In this document: positions 35,875 through 48,055 of the stretch, one piece after another
Layout: every line of letters starts with the position of its first letter
Numbering within the stretch: the stretch's first letter is position 1
Assembly: GCF_032062135.1 (NCBI RefSeq)
Contig: NC_092863.1
Span: forward strand, 18,013,926 to 18,077,925
Length of the DNA stretch: 64,000 bases
Origin: Pyxicephalus adspersus
Taxonomy: Eukaryota > Chordata > Amphibia > Anura > Pyxicephalidae
Direction: 5' to 3'
Translations under genes and position numbers: made by a program
The notes under the pieces: generated by a model
The model's input: the letters and a program-made list of their open reading frames with translations, nothing else
The model's database searches: none
What the model was told of the DNA's origin: nothing

Positions 35875-36041
35875 CAGTGTTCTCCCCAGCCCCCTTTAGG
35901 TGGGTGCACCACCCGGCTGTTTTTAGTAACCACCCGGCTGTTTTTAGATGGTTACTAAAGAGTTGGGTCACAATACAAGCGCTGCCATCCGCCTACAATT
36001 TCTTCCCACCCAGCATAAATAAATTTATGGATTCAACACTG
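35875..36041 (+). mobile_element. CAGTG-ended MITE, copy 6 (near full length)
   Basis: 167 bp from CAGTGTTCTCCCC to GATTCAACACTG. AAACC lies directly before (35870-35874) and after (36042-36046), a 5-bp duplication. The CACTTTTCAGCACCC box is replaced by a second copy of CCACCCGGCTGTTTTTAG, a small internal rearrangement specific to this copy. Confidence 0.85.
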
Positions 36042-37480
36042 AAACCCACACAGATGCTTTCCCATCAAGAATATCTAGCACATTGGATCCACAGATCTAA
36101 AAGGGCGCACTGTCTTTGCAAAAGTCTTTGCAAAAAGTGTCCATGCATTAGAATCAAGCAAAGAAAATTTTACATCTGGACACAAAATTAATCTGTTCAT
36201 GGATGAGACAATCTCTTTTGTGATGTCACAGACATGGACCAAGGCTTATTAGTGGGCAACAAAACCGTAACCATGGGGCTGACCTAAAAAAGACGGGCAA
36301 GTAATCGGTTGCTAAATTACTTTCTCTGACTGGTAATAAATAACTATGTGTGAATTGTACAGCATGAGTGAAACATAAATTCACTGAAGTGGTACACAGC
36401 AGACATAAGAGGATAGACACATACATCCACTAATATGCTGAGAACCACTGACAGGTTCTAGAGTGAACATAAGGATGAATGTGTTTACCTACAGGATCAT
36501 GCTGAAGAGGGCAATGCATTTACTAGATGCTGATTAGGCATCACAGGACAGAGTGCTAGGACAGAGAGCACAGTATAATAACAAATATTCATTGGTTGAT
36601 CTGAGCAACACTTTATTTCTCCTCCACTCCAGTTTAGAAACATACATTGGGTGTTTATGTATATATTGATATTACACTGTCACTGTGCAGCAGTTGGTAG
36701 AATGTACAAAACAAAATAATAAAAATGGGATGAGTTATGTGATCTCTGCTAAACAGCAACTTAGAAAAGATTTTGTGTTCTTTCATCCTCAAACTTACTT
36801 TTAATACCAACATGCAGATGGATGATAACTATCTGAGTTCAGAAAATATAAATAAAGAAACTGAAACCTTTAAGAAACAAAGTTGGATATCCTTCTAAAC
36901 GACAAGTATGTGGGCCATAGACCAACCTTTTCAATGACAAAGCCATGGTACGCAGAATGTAGCAGGAATGCACCAGCAACATCTAGCTATGATCAGAAAC
37001 AAACAAGAGTAATCCCATGTCATGATGAGAAGTGGTAAATGGCAGAGAGTTTACACGAAAAGTAACCTCTGAACACCAATGACAAGGTACCACCTGCCAC
37101 TTGCACCATTCTTACCACTGACACAAGAACACCATTCCTCTTACGGACATTCTTACCTCCAGCTATTGGTTTAATGGCCATAAGCTGCCTCCTCATGTCT
37201 GTGAGCTGTTAGCCAGAGCCCTTGCATTCTTCAATACAGTATTAATCTTTATCTACATTTCTCACAACAATAAAAAAAAGAAAACCCTAACAGGAGTTTG
37301 AAAACTAGTACAACTACATGACTGTGTAAGGTCAGAGTTTTTGGTCCGTTAACCCCAAAGACTTACCCTATTACCAACTCTAATAATAAAGCGACAAACA
37401 CTAGTGGGTGTGGTACAATTGGCCTTTTGGCAATTTTATTATTATAAAAACTTGAATTGAATACATAATAACATTTCCAA
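36042..37480. other. Non-coding stretch
   Basis: No feature beyond a short tandem CTTTGCAAAA duplication near 36115. Confidence 0.5.
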
Positions 37481-37489
37481 ATTAACTTA

Positions 37490-37970
37490 TACTTTAAACC
37501 CTAACCAACTTTAAAACATCAGAACAACCATTCCAGATACCGGTCCTCGAAGACATACCATTACCACTGATTATCAACCACCAGGAGACCTGCACTTTGA
37601 CATATCCGGCTCAAACCCAGCGCCTCAAGAGCTATCAATAGTGCATTCAACTCCCCAAACTATCACCCTATTTATTATGCCAATTCCATTTCTTAGGTGA
37701 CCCATACCATGGATGGCTCTCCTTCCCATTTAAGGCCAATTTCACACAACCCTGTCCTCGAGGACCTCTACTGCCAAACCAACATGTCCCAACCCAGGGC
37801 GGGAATCTTCTCTTCTTCAAAAATGTTGTGACCTTGACCTTGTCATCCCCTGACATATTTCTATTGCCTGGCCTTTTGTTAGTGATAATTGACCTATGCT
37901 TACTCTCCCCCTATCATACTACTTATTTCCACCTATTAGCATGCACCACTTCCCCCAGTTTTTTTTTTCT
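37490..37970. repeat. G-poor, C-rich strand-asymmetric block 2
   Basis: Again C-rich and G-poor on the plus strand. GGTCCTCGAAGACAT (37542-37556) and a variant TGTCCTCGAGGACCT (37753-37767) link it to block 1 and suggest an internal unit of about 210 bp. No long open frame. Identity unknown. Confidence 0.45.
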
Positions 37971-40900
37971 TTTGCTCCAGGCCACTCTTTACTAAAAAAA
38001 AAAAAAGTTTTTTTTACAATAGATTTTTTTTTTCTAACACATCCTGTAAGGACAAATGGGTTAGTTTTTGAGATTAATACATTCTCTCCTATTTACATGA
38101 AGCTTTTAATCCACCTATAAATACAAAGGTCTTGTTAGTATGAAAAAAACCTGCAGATCAAGAAGACCAAGAGAGAGCTCTGCAAAGAATGCAGCAGTGT
38201 GCCAGGGAATGAGACAGTTCATTCCGTGATATTTGACAGGCCCACTTTGTATATTTTTATAGATTTCAAGACCGGAATAAATGTACATTTTCCACAAGAA
38301 ACAAAGATTAATCAGTACCAGATTTCCGGCTGAAATGAGACATCAAGGTAAGGAGGAGGGTCAGGCAGAGGATAGGAGGCTCTCCGTTACACTGGCAAAG
38401 GGGCTCCCTCAGCCTGTCAGTATCATGGAATGTATGAACTCCATAAGTCTCAGGTACGGTCACTGGTACAGCAAGTCCCATGCTGCGCAGTAACTCATGG
38501 CAACCAATCAAGTTACACTTTTCAGGATCAATAAAGGATATATTTTTTTGCTTTATCTTACAGTTAGTGTACACTGCTGACAGTTGTGTTATTTCTTAAA
38601 ATAAAACATAAGGTGCTGCCTGCACCTTCCCATTTCAGTGACAACCACATGTCCTCTTTTCTTGTAATGTTGTCACTGGTAAAGAACAAGAGTGAAAACC
38701 TCCACAACTAGTGTCACAGACTGAAACTAACAGAAATGGTAACTCACAAGCCATCAGATTTTGCTATAGTTAGACTTTGATAAGCCTACTTGTGTTACAG
38801 AAATATTGCTTAAAGAACGATAGTCAAACTTTCTCATCTGTTCCTATAGATTTACCACACAATTTTTTTGAACCAAGCAACTAAGTGTTAAACAGATTAG
38901 TTTTACTTTTTCATGGAGGCGGAGGATGAGTTGGCAGGAAGTGTGCCAGATTGGCTGTCAGTACAGAAAGGGCATACACAAAGGAGAAGATAAGGTTCTA
39001 ACGGCCATGCAAACAAACCAAGAAGACTACGGATACAACTGAAATGACTGTAAGACACAAAATGCTTTTTTTCCTGATATGTACAGCTCTCCTTCTGAAC
39101 AGAATATGATCTAAGCATGCACCATGGCTTCCTCTAGCACTAATGTACTGTGCAGTAGTGGAGAATGGAGTTTTCTACACAAATGACATTACTTTGGGGC
39201 AAAGGTTGCTAGGATAACTATATAGGCAATAAATAGTAGAGAGATTGTATTTGTATGTTTTTATTTCTATGTTACAAGGGCTTTTGTGTATAGGTTGGTG
39301 TAAATATTTTGGCACTGATAAATAGTGTGTTTAATACCAAAGTTAGTAAGTAGGGGCTTGAGCATCAAAAGGGAAAATGAGGGGATTCACCATCTTTATG
39401 AATCTCAGGTGCATCCCAGGGAACACTTCCACCAGCCCTGAAATACAACATTTTGGGTTGTCACTGGAAAAGAACTGGAGAAGAAACTTCCGATGAGCTC
39501 TGTTGTGGGGACAACTGCCTAAGAGAATTTCCTTTATTTTGCAATTTTCGACTACTTTAAAGCTGAATCAGCCAAATAGTTTAAACACAATAGATGTGTG
39601 TATTTTACTTGAATCTTGCCGTCTTTTGGTATTTCTTCCAGATCTGTGCAATAATTCAGCATGCAACTTTGCCCCTGTGCAGGTCCCTCCTGGTGCAGGG
39701 TGAATGGTCCTATATCTGACCCCCTGTAGTTTTCTGCAGGCAGTCTGTATTAGATGTATGTGCTAACTAACCACAACTACCTTCTCTGCACGAGTTTAGT
39801 GTAATACACTTTTCATGACACAGCTAAATTTAAAAAATATTATTTGGATTTAAAAAAGGTATTTGGTGAACATTTCAGCTTTATTGTAATTCACCACAAT
39901 GAGACAAAATTAACACACACACAGGGGTTCCAATATTCTCTATTCCAAAAAAAAACATATTAACACTACTGTGTACGGCTCAGAATTTGGCTGAGCAAGC
40001 AGGATATCAGGAAAAACCAATATTGTTCTCATGATGCAATAGCAACTTAATCTGCATTGTCCAGTGTAAACTGTGTTGTCAATCAGCACAATGTGGTAGA
40101 GGAAGTGAGAATTGTCATATAGAACTTTATGTAATAATGTGTTTTTACTAAATTAAAATTCCCCAGCTACAAATCAAATATTATTTGCAGCTTTGAAGCG
40201 GATTAGTGGCAGAGGTTAACATTAGATTATGAAATATACAATGACAGGTAGAAATCTACATGTTTCATAATACATTTTGATTCTGTGGTTTAGATATGCT
40301 GAAATTATTGTTACAGATTTTAACGGCTCTTTATAGTCTGTGCCTCCATCAGAGCAATGCAGACAGTTTAACTTGCAGGTTGATAAATGAGGGCTTTAAG
40401 TCTACTGTTATATTACCACAAAAAAAGTGAAAGCACCTTTGTCAACATCCTATGCCTAATAGAAAAGTGTGTGCGCCTTCCAAAAACAGCAGCTGACACT
40501 TTCATTCTTACACAAAAGGGTGGCCCATTGTGCCAGACAACACATAAACAAACACCATGGAGGAAAACATTCCCCTGGCTGTCTGATGTCAGAGGCTGTC
40601 ACAAGTTGTGCACAGACACTGAGAGACCCGCACATACTTCTGTCATCAAAGCTCTGCTTATAGACAATACTCAGCTGCAATGATTGATGTGTTAAAAAGT
40701 ATTATAGCAATAGTACATACAATGTTTTCAGATATTGCAGGAATGGTCATTACAATGACACCAGGACTGTAATCTTACAATAAATTAGCTAGTATAAGTA
40801 CTTTTTACATTCTTGCTCCTCTTTGGCTTAAACACTTGGCCCAAATGACAAGACTTCAGTGAAGAATATGGTTGTGTTGTCTGCAATGAACATCCAGCTT

Positions 40901-41000
40901 CATCATAAGCTTTGGCACAGTGTGAAAAGAATCAGGTTTTATATTGCTGATATCGGCATTTTTTCGCTCTCTATAAAACTTTACCGATTTGGACAAGATG
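37971..41000. other. Non-coding stretch
   Basis: Starts with A and T homopolymer runs (37990-38035), then unremarkable AT-rich DNA. Overlapping open stretches at 38281-38574 and 40387-40683 occur on both strands and are taken as chance. Confidence 0.5.
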
Positions 41001-41034
41001 GACACTGAAGTTCCACAGTGGACCTCCCCGCTCT

Positions 41035-41085
41035 GACGCGTTTCACCCTCACACAGGCTTAGTCATAAGGATCTTTAGGACTAAG
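41035..41085. repeat. GACGCGTTTCAC / CTTAGTC palindrome
   Basis: GACGCGTTTCACCCTCAC is followed by CTTAGTC (41058-41064) and its inverse GACTAAG (41079-41085). It matches the core of the foldback at 19618-19663. A related GAAACGCGTC occurs in the opposite direction at 60278-60287. Confidence 0.5.
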
Positions 41086-41089
41086 TTCA

Positions 41090-43295
41090 TTTGCAGATTA
41101 AAGGAGTTAGGAAAAGAGGTCCATGGCAATACCTCTGATCGTGTTCTGATAAATATTGTGTGGAGAAAAGAAATTGGTCATCAGTCACAAGGGGATAGAC
41201 ACAAGACCTATAGGATGCTATATGTAGCGTCTCCCTATGGCAGCATCAAAAGGAATGAATGGGGGCTGCAATAGGAGGTACGGGTGCTGGTCACTGCTGC
41301 CAGCTGTCACATGTGCAGATGCCGGTTCTTTATGCACAAGGGCTGCCATGTAAGTACTCGAGCAGCTGGCAAGGTGCCAAGTCAGAGGTAGATGTGAACC
41401 TGTCCTAAGTTACAATGAAAGGACCTTTTCCACTGTAAGAGCATTGGGAAATAAGGCAGCCTTTAACAGATTTCACAAATCACTTCCTAAACATTGTTTT
41501 CCATTACTTATCCCATTAACATAGACATTAAACCTCATATAAAATTTAAAACATGTTAACCAAATTTCAAAAGTAATCTTTAACACCAGTTTATACCTGG
41601 CCATCCTGCGATTAAGGTCCTAGTTTGGGCACTGTCAGAATATGACAACCTCAAAGTGCGTTTCTACAAGGCCAAAAGGTTTCTGAAAGATACTTCAAGT
41701 GAGGTCAGTCCAGACCAACGAAGCACTATCATGGAGACACGTGATTAAAAGAAGATGCAAGGGCATCAAAAGCACAGAAATTTACCAATGCAGTGCAAGG
41801 GCCTGAATATAAATGACTGGATATAAAATGATCAGATTGTATAAGTAAGTCAATAAGTCTAAGAAATATTGTACTATTCTATGTAAAATGTGAGCCCAGC
41901 ATGATGGTGTTTGCTGTAAAACAGGTGCAGTCACTCACAAGTCAGAATTGGCACCCCTTTTACTTGTATTCCTTAAAGTACAGTTGTACCTTAAAGTCGC
42001 TTTATTTTGACATCTAACCATTAAACACAATAAAGCTGATTTATGAAAACTGGAGTAAAATGGAGATGTTTCCTTTGCCATCTAGACTGTATTTCCCTCT
42101 CATAAACAAAACAAGATCTCGGATTGGCTGCTGTGAACCACAAGTACACATTTGCTCAATTTTTTATTTAAAGTGTCAGTAACTAAAATACTTTCAATCC
42201 CAAACATTGCTGTTTTATGATGGGCGCCATTAGCCTATGGGGCCCAGAATAATCAACAGATGGTAGCCACACACAAAACACATTTTATTGATCTGACCAC
42301 AGAAGACTGAAATCTGATAGGTTGACATAGGATTCAGCGCTTTGCACATCACAGCGTTCTAAAGGGGTAACTGCTTGTGTCAGAAGCATGCGAACAAAGT
42401 GTGGCGTCACCACAAATCTGCCTGCATGGCCCATTAATGGGCACCACTGTAATCTGTTTCTATGAATCTGTCCTATTCTCTCGCAATGTTCCTCATTTAC
42501 AGCTTACAAGGCATAGCCCCAATATGTCATCTACCACCCACTACCTGCCATACTAGCTCCCACTAAAAGCATACATTACTGCAGAAATGTACTATAGAAG
42601 CATTCAGTATAGGACAAACTGCACTTTTGTTTTACTGCCCATGGAAAATGTATATGGTGGAAATGATGTCCAAGTATTTATATAGAACATTTACAAAGTT
42701 TTACAATAATATAAATCATAAATGTATTCAATTAAATCTTTCCTAACATTAAATGCTAGTATTACTGAAGATAATTCTCTATTGTATAGTAAACACAATA
42801 TAATATAAAGAAAAGAAATGATTTCATTGAGTGCACAAAGCAAGGCCAACATGCAATACTTAAAGTGTATCTCCAGGCAAAACCTTTTTCTTTTAATATT
42901 GTATGAAGAAAGGAAGGATTAGAGTCTTTGCCAAATGATGACTACTATAGCTATAATATCCCTCAGTTAGTTAAACCGGGTCTTAATCCAAACTGGAAGA
43001 CATTTTATTTGCTCCAGATAAGCTTCCTGATGTCACATTGTGGACCATGCCTGCATATTGCATGTAAGCACAGCCGCTGGTAACCTCCATCAAGCCACAT
43101 GTCACAAGTCAGGTTTCCTAACCTTACCTTTTCTCTGTAAAAATGCCAACCCCCTCTTTTTCTATTAATGATATTGGCAACCATTTCAAATTTTACCGGA
43201 CAGATAGTGAAAAGGGTGACAACGTAGGTGAACATCTGGGAGACAGAGTCAATTGTTGTCATAAAATAACATATTTACTTCAGCAAGAACCTTAA
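41090..43295. other. Non-coding stretch
   Basis: A possible TTAA-type repeat starts at 42860 (TTAAAGTGTATCTCCAGG). The rest is unremarkable. The minus-strand open stretch 43005-43262 has no recognisable domain. Confidence 0.45.
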
Positions 43296-43605
43296 TGAAA
43301 GGATTATTATTACATAGTATTATATAGCGCCAACATATTACGCAGCGCTTTACAAAGTTTATAGTCATATTACAAACTGTCTCCTAAAGGGGTTCACAAT
43401 TTAATGTCCCTACCATAGTCTGTAATACAGTCTAAGGTACATCTTTGGGGGGAAGTTGATTAACCTAACGGCATGTTTTTGGAATTGGGAGGAAACCACG
43501 CAGACACAGAGAGAACCTGCAAACTCCATGCAGATAGTGTCCTGGCCGAGATTCCAACCTGGGACCCAGCACTGCATAGGCCGGAGTGCTAACCATTGAG
43601 CCACA
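43296..43605 (-). mobile_element. tRNA-derived SINE
   Basis: Read on the minus strand the head looks like a degenerate tRNA: GTGGCTCAATGGTTAGCACT fits a pol III A box, and GGTTGGAATCTC about 30 nt later fits a B box. The body (CATGCAGATAG, GTCTGCGTGG, GGAAACCACG read on plus) is the conserved middle seen in V-SINE/HE1-like elements of fish and amphibians. The tail is GCGCTGCGTAATATGTTGGC then CTATATAATA and an AT-rich 3' run. The open frame on this strand is not a protein gene. Confidence 0.8.
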
Positions 43606-46293
43606 ATTCTGCTCACAAAATATTTTTCATAGGATTGAAAGCATCATAAAAAATACAATTAACATGTGCTTTTAATGTGCGAGTATAGGCAAAAAAAAGG
43701 GACATTGCCGGCCTGTTCAGTTGGTTCTTGGTGGGATCAGTTACCACATAGAATATGGCTGCTTTACTCCAGCCAATTCTTTAATTTTTTATTTTTCCCC
43801 AGTGAAAACTCATATTAGTGAGGAAAATGATCGTCACTTCCTGTCCAACAGTTGTTTTTTTAAAGCATAAAAATAAGTAAAATCGCTTTACTATCCCAAT
43901 GTCATTTAGGTCTGTCAAAGGAATTATTAACCTTACTTGAAAGATTTCCTCCTATTACCTGTTGAGTAATTAAAACCCGAAATGGTAAAAAAAGAAAAAA
44001 AAATTGTTGTTTTTGGTAGAAACCATTTCTCTAGGAGTCTCAGAGCACAACCTTATACTATATTTAGCATTTCAAACATTTTTAGGGCATAGCAAGCATG
44101 GTTGATGCCCTTTTGTTTTAAAAAAAATATTGTGCACTTTACCATACAGGAACTTCTATACAAGCAGCTGCATGTCTGCTAACTTCATCAATAAATCTAA
44201 TATGTGCCCTGATGTGATCAAACTCTATCACTTTATTGCCCATGACTTGCCCCACTCATCACATATGGAATATGGCACTGACAGAGCTGCATGCAGGAAA
44301 CTGGAATATTTACACCTGGCTGGAGTTCTAGAAAAAAACTGGGCATTGCTCAAAGTAAGCAGATTGCAGCTGTCAGTTCTTTTAGAGGGAAATGTCAGTA
44401 GGAATCTAAACAAATTTTACATTTCATTATTTGTATTTTTTAAATAATTCAGTAAATAAAACTTTAAACAAGATTAAATTACAAAATTAAAAAAAACAAG
44501 ACAAAAAAATAAAGCAAAATAAAAATAAACAAAAAAACTTATCCAGAGCTGCCAAAAACAATTGCAGTAAAGTACAATGGTATTAAGTAAAGTTGCATAA
44601 CTACTAAGAACTTTTTTTGGAACTGGTTTACAAGCATTCAAAAGGGATATTCTTATGCAAGCGCAGCCCAAAAGACTGTTCGGTGTACACATACACATTT
44701 CAGTCTCACATCCACATGTTTTTGTTTGTCAGTGACAGGCGATGGACTTGTCTGGACTGTCACACGAAGATCTAAGCTCCATTCCTTAAAAGCGGAGAAC
44801 TTCATGCCGTATGAGACTCCCTCCATATCTCATGAAGTGGAACGAATCGAGACTTTTCCACTCAGCTGGTATAGCACACACATGTATGTGCTGAGAGTGT
44901 TAACATGAGTCTATAATACCCTGCAAATTCTCCACTGCCAGTCCTGCACCGATAGGCCTGTGAAGGCCTCAGACATACAAGGTTCTCTCTGCCTTTCATA
45001 AACAAACATGATCTCTTGGTGTTACACAAACAGACGGCCATCCTTCTGTCAGCACTAGGCACACAAAGGTCTTGGTGACCCTGTCACACACTTAGAGTCG
45101 TTGACCTATCACCACGTCAAGCGATTAACATTTTGTCGGCTGCGTCAGTTTTCTATAACGCACTTTTACTACAATTTGCCACTAGGAAATAGGAAAACCA
45201 AAAATAATAAATAAGTACCAAAAACAACAACATTTCTCCGACAGCACATTACCAGAACAAACCTCTGCCACACAGTTTCCTATTTATGTCAAACATTTCT
45301 AGCTGTTGTTTCCTCTCAGTGTTTGGGATGCCCAGAGACCTCGCTCCATGCCAGAATCCTCCACACCCCTTTTCTCTGAACACAACACACATATCATGAC
45401 AGAGATATTCAAAGGCTACCTGCAGCACACATTACCATGTGCAGCAAACAAAAAATGGCCATGTAACAAACATGACACACTTGTAGGACAGCAAACAAAG
45501 AAAACTGACATACATAGATTGTACATACATTCTATCACACAATGATGCAAAGGCTGCAGAACGCGTAACGCACAGCTATCCAGCAAATCTGCCAATATTA
45601 GATTAGTGATTGTATTGCAGACACAATACCGCATGTCACAATAAAAAAAACTATATTTAGTCGCATAAAACTGACCCCCCCATACACATAACAGTTTGAG
45701 CTCGCACGCTTTTCCCGAATACCAATTATGAACTAATCTGACATAAAAGCTTATGCGTTTTGTAAAGCCGATACTTACAAAAACGGAAATATAGAGAAAT
45801 TTGTTCTGTTAAAAAAAGTCTCATAACCAAAAAAGAGAGAAAAGCCTATCTGCGTAGGAGAAAATTTTATACAGTGTATAATGAGTTAAATCAGTTTTGC
45901 AAACAGGAATGGGAATAGTGTCAAGGGGTGTGTGTTGCTGATATTAAAGAGTCCAACACACAAGGCTTAAAGGCCACCCTCTGGCATGAAGGCCCAAAGC
46001 TTGCATGAGAGTAGCTGAGGCACCATATGGTATGACTAAAAAAATAAAAGGGGTTCCACAAGGAGGCGCAATCACTTGCACCCTAGTTGGACCATAGCAC
46101 TTTGACATGACAACACTCCTAGGACAGCAGCCAACGTTGACGAAAAGTGTTCATCATAAAAATAAACGCTTTCAGGTTGTTGGTGCCAGATGATCGGATT
46201 CAGAATACGCCCACTTTTTCGCCTTTGTAAACTGTTCCAATTCCAGCCATGTATACCAAGGACTTAATCAGAAGTTTGCAATGCTAAAAACAG
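43606..46293. other. Non-coding stretch
   Basis: AT-rich, no element recognised. The plus-strand open stretch 44130-44447 (105 codons) and its minus shadow have no domain. Confidence 0.5.
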
Positions 46294-46365
46294 CAGCATA
46301 TGCAGTGAAGTATATGGAAACTGCGGCCAGCATATGCAGTGGAGAAGTATGTAGAAACTGCGGCC
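46294..46365 (+). repeat. Tandem duplication of a 34-37 bp unit
   Basis: CAGCATATGCAGTG...AAACTGCGGCC occurs twice back to back, starting at 46294 and 46328. The second copy has a 3-base insertion (GGAG for G). Recent local duplication. Confidence 0.8.
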
Positions 46366-47070
46366 AGTTTTTTATTTATTCTCTAAACCCTTAGGTATAA
46401 GCTGGTAAGAAGGGTTAAGCCTGCAGAAATGCCAGTCTGGAGTGCCTTATTGCAAGTCAAGGGGGAGAGGAGGACATGGCCTATGCGCTGTCAGCATTAA
46501 GAGGGAGTTAACCACTTCTCAGCCTCAGCTGGAGGCAGCCTTGAACAACCTTGCACAGCTATACCATAGTCAACATACAGACAGAGGCCTTGTGTATGTA
46601 TAGGCAGCAGCAGCAGCAAGCTTTGAACAGCCAGCCTTGCTTGCTTGTTGACACACTAAGGAAATGTTCAATGTAAATAGCATCCTGCAGGACACCCCCT
46701 TATATATGATCACCAAGCAGCTTTGCATGAAATGTATTTAAAGAAAATGAAAAAAGCAAAGGGGAGGAAATCAGTCTGGGGTTACATTTTTATAGCAATC
46801 CACCCCTAAACCACAAGCCATGCTAGAATTCTTTAAAAAAGGGGATGGTGATTGTTTATAATCAGGGTTAGCTAAAAATAGACAGAAGCCCCCACTTTTT
46901 TTTTTGCTGTAGAAGAAGTCTCACGCCCCTTTTTTGTAGACAGGCCTGTGTGGCAGATCAGGGGTTAACCAGGTAGGACCCGACCTCATTACAGTATTCA
47001 GCCATCTAAACTCCAGCACAAAGCCACATCCCACCACCGACCCCATGTGCAGCTCTGCATGGTAACTCAC
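46366..47070. other. Non-coding flank of the exon candidate
   Basis: Moderately GC-richer than average and without repeat ends. If the exon at 47071-47425 is real, this is the start of its intron. GCAGCAGCAGCAGCAAGC at about 46602 is a short CAG run. Confidence 0.4.
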
Positions 47071-47425
47071 CTCTCTGCAGAACAAGCCTGGACCTTTAAA
47101 TCCCCTCTGCTGTGATCTCCGGGCCTGGGATAAGGGGTGCAGGTTAACTTGGAGAGCAACCCAGGAAAAAAATAGAAAAAAAAGGGAAAAAAAAAATAAA
47201 GAAGGGTGCAGGTTTCTTATTTCCTCCAAAGCTCCCCCAAAGCAAGCTTCAGATCTGGAGTGCAAGACAGCTGATAGGATCCAGATCTCTTATTCTTTAG
47301 TTTCTTTTTAAAAGGGGTGGGGGGTTTATTTCTGTCTGTCCTTCTCTCTTTCTTCTCTTCCCTCCGTGTGTCAGGAATACAGACAGAGAGGAAAGGGGAA
47401 AAAATCTAGTTATACTCAGCTCCTC
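47071..47425 (-). other. Candidate first exon (5'UTR-like) of an unidentified minus-strand gene
   Basis: On the minus strand a pyrimidine/purine-tract region typical of 5'UTRs (AGAGAAGAAAGAGAGAAGG; long T and C runs) ends at CTGCAGAGAG followed by GTGAGTTACC (47070-47061), a near-consensus splice donor. A TATTAAAAGG box lies at 47457-47448, which would place the start of transcription at about 47420-47427. Base composition is GC-richer than the flanks and no repeat is seen. No convincing start codon or protein domain lies inside, so a non-coding leader exon is the simplest reading. The gene cannot be named, and no downstream exon was found in the 47 kb to the left. Confidence 0.4.
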
Positions 47426-47447
47426 CCTCTCTATCTGTGTATCATAT

Positions 47448-47457
47448 CCTTTTAATA
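47448..47457 (-). promoter_or_regulatory. TATA-like box TATTAAAAGG
   Basis: Reads TATTAAAAGG on the minus strand, 20-30 nt before the proposed start of the exon candidate. Such words are common in AT-rich DNA; the position next to a donor-bearing leader exon and a CTCF-like site is what makes it noteworthy. Confidence 0.35.
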
Positions 47458-47475
47458 CAGTACGGCTACTATGGA

Positions 47476-47489
47476 GCGCCCCCTGGAGG
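47476..47489 (-). promoter_or_regulatory. CTCF-like site
   Basis: GCGCCCCCTGGAGG is the reverse complement of a CCNCCAGGGGGCGC core, close to the vertebrate CTCF consensus (CCACYAGGGGGCGC). It sits about 20 bp upstream of the TATA-like box. Binding is inferred from the motif only. Confidence 0.5.
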
Positions 47490-48055
47490 AATCGTGCACA
47501 ATCACAGCCGCTGCCATTCACAAGGTTTTTCTGGACGCTTTGAGGGGTGTGCGGTGCAGCTAATGTGAAATGTGTTCTGTAAGCTTATGACAAACTTGGC
47601 GCCGGTCCTTCCCTCAGCAGACAAGGGACCTAAAGATGCTGCTAGTATGAGCCGGAGCTTAATCCTAACAACTAACACTGAAATGATGTTTAAAGAAGAC
47701 CAAAGCCCTAACTAAGGACCCTTTACTATTTATAAAAGGGTAAGATAAAAGTAACGTTTTACAATATGATCATCATTTTCATCACGCTGGGTTTATAAAA
47801 GATTTGATCATCATGTCATTATTACCCTAAAAAGTTACCCAAAAAACAAACAAGGATATATACATAATAACATAAAAACATAGTACATAAAAAAATTCCT
47901 ATACAAAAAATGGGCATCTGACATGTATTCTTTCGGAAACATGACCCTGTATTCTTCATGTCAAATAAATAAAAAAAACTCCACCGTGTGCTTGATGGTA
48001 AACCTAAAGTGTTAATCGATGTGTTTTACCTAAACTGATTTCCATTGTGGCTTAC
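47490..48055. other. Upstream flank of the promoter candidate
   Basis: The first 150 bp hold several CpG (CGCTTTGAGG, GGCGCCGG), then the sequence turns AT-rich. No repeat recognised. Confidence 0.4.

Noticed and set aside
43410..43616. Minus-strand frame starting MSRIVAQW, and a possible intact tRNA gene
   Set aside because: It is the SINE head. The A-box and B-box-like words are degenerate and the sequence does not fold into a full tRNA by eye.
44130..44447. 105-codon plus-strand open frame
   Set aside because: Unrecognised, shadowed by a minus-strand frame, and no Kozak or splice support.
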